Below are positions 5,933 to 6,000 of a DNA stretch of 6,000 bases, in pieces (the first letter of the stretch is position 1; each line of letters begins with the position of its first letter). Source of the DNA: Chloroflexi bacterium UBA4733 (GTDB taxonomy: Bacteria > Chloroflexota > UBA4733); contig DHIZ01000392.1 of the NCBI GenBank assembly GCA_002404055.1, positions 1 to 6,000 on the forward strand, in the 5' to 3' direction. Under the pieces are notes generated by a model that saw only the letters and a list, made by a program, of their open reading frames with translations, did no database searches and was not told the DNA's origin. The position numbers and the translations under genes were made by a program.

Positions 5933-5961
5933 GGTATATATCAGGAAGTGCTTTGTGTCAA
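5933..5961 (-). promoter_or_regulatory. Sigma-70-type promoter of the binding-protein gene
   Basis: A perfect -35 TTGACA (5961 to 5956) is followed by TATATA (5940 to 5935, 15-bp spacing), or TATACC (5938 to 5933, the ideal 17-bp spacing). This is in a locally AT-rich patch of an otherwise GC-rich window. The leader RNA to the ATG would be roughly 60 nt. It may also supply readthrough transcription to cas1-cas2-cas4, for which no separate promoter was found in the 85-bp gap. Confidence 0.6.
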
Positions 5962-6000
5962 GGCGGCCGGAGCCATGAGACCTCCCGGCGACTGAAGTCG

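Overview
The window is a CRISPR locus next to a nutrient-transport gene, from a high-GC bacterium. The substrate-binding protein carries a twin-arginine lipoprotein signal and a long Ala/Thr linker. The repeat is 37 bp and ends in ACTGAAAC, and an adaptation module includes Cas4. Together these would fit Chloroflexota or a similar thermophile-rich, GC-rich lineage. The taxonomy is an inference; no marker gene is present.

Layout, left to right: (1) 1-1700, a CRISPR array of 22 complete, identical 37-bp repeats plus the last 23 bp of another, continuing past the left edge. (2) 1701-2093, a gene-free stretch that fits the array leader, with a plausible promoter pointing into the array. (3) 2094-4223, the adaptation genes on the minus strand in transcription order cas1, cas2, cas4, tightly packed (2-bp gap, then 11-bp overlap). 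(4) 4309-5862, a minus-strand gene for an ABC-type sugar-binding lipoprotein. (5) 5863-6000, its promoter region. All genes and the array point the same way (leftward).

The main anomaly is cas1. A single in-frame TAG codon at 3828-3830 splits it where relatives normally carry Gln after a conserved Ile-Arg-Asn. The frame continues open on both sides, and every catalytic residue lies in the downstream part. The gene is therefore either a very recent nonsense mutant, a sequencing error, or read through. This contrasts with an array whose repeats show no decay, including the one next to the leader.

How the parts work together: Cas1-Cas2 integrates new spacers at the leader end and Cas4 trims prespacers and helps select the PAM. 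The array transcript is cut within the repeat to give crRNAs with an ACUGAAAC handle. No effector (Cas3, Cas5-8, Cas9, Cas10, Cas12) and no Cas6 is in the window, so the subtype cannot be fixed. Repeat form and an apparent spacer-strand bias lean towards type III or I-D. One spacer appears to come from a phage-type DNA cytosine methyltransferase gene, and one spacer is 61 bp long where most are 35-40.
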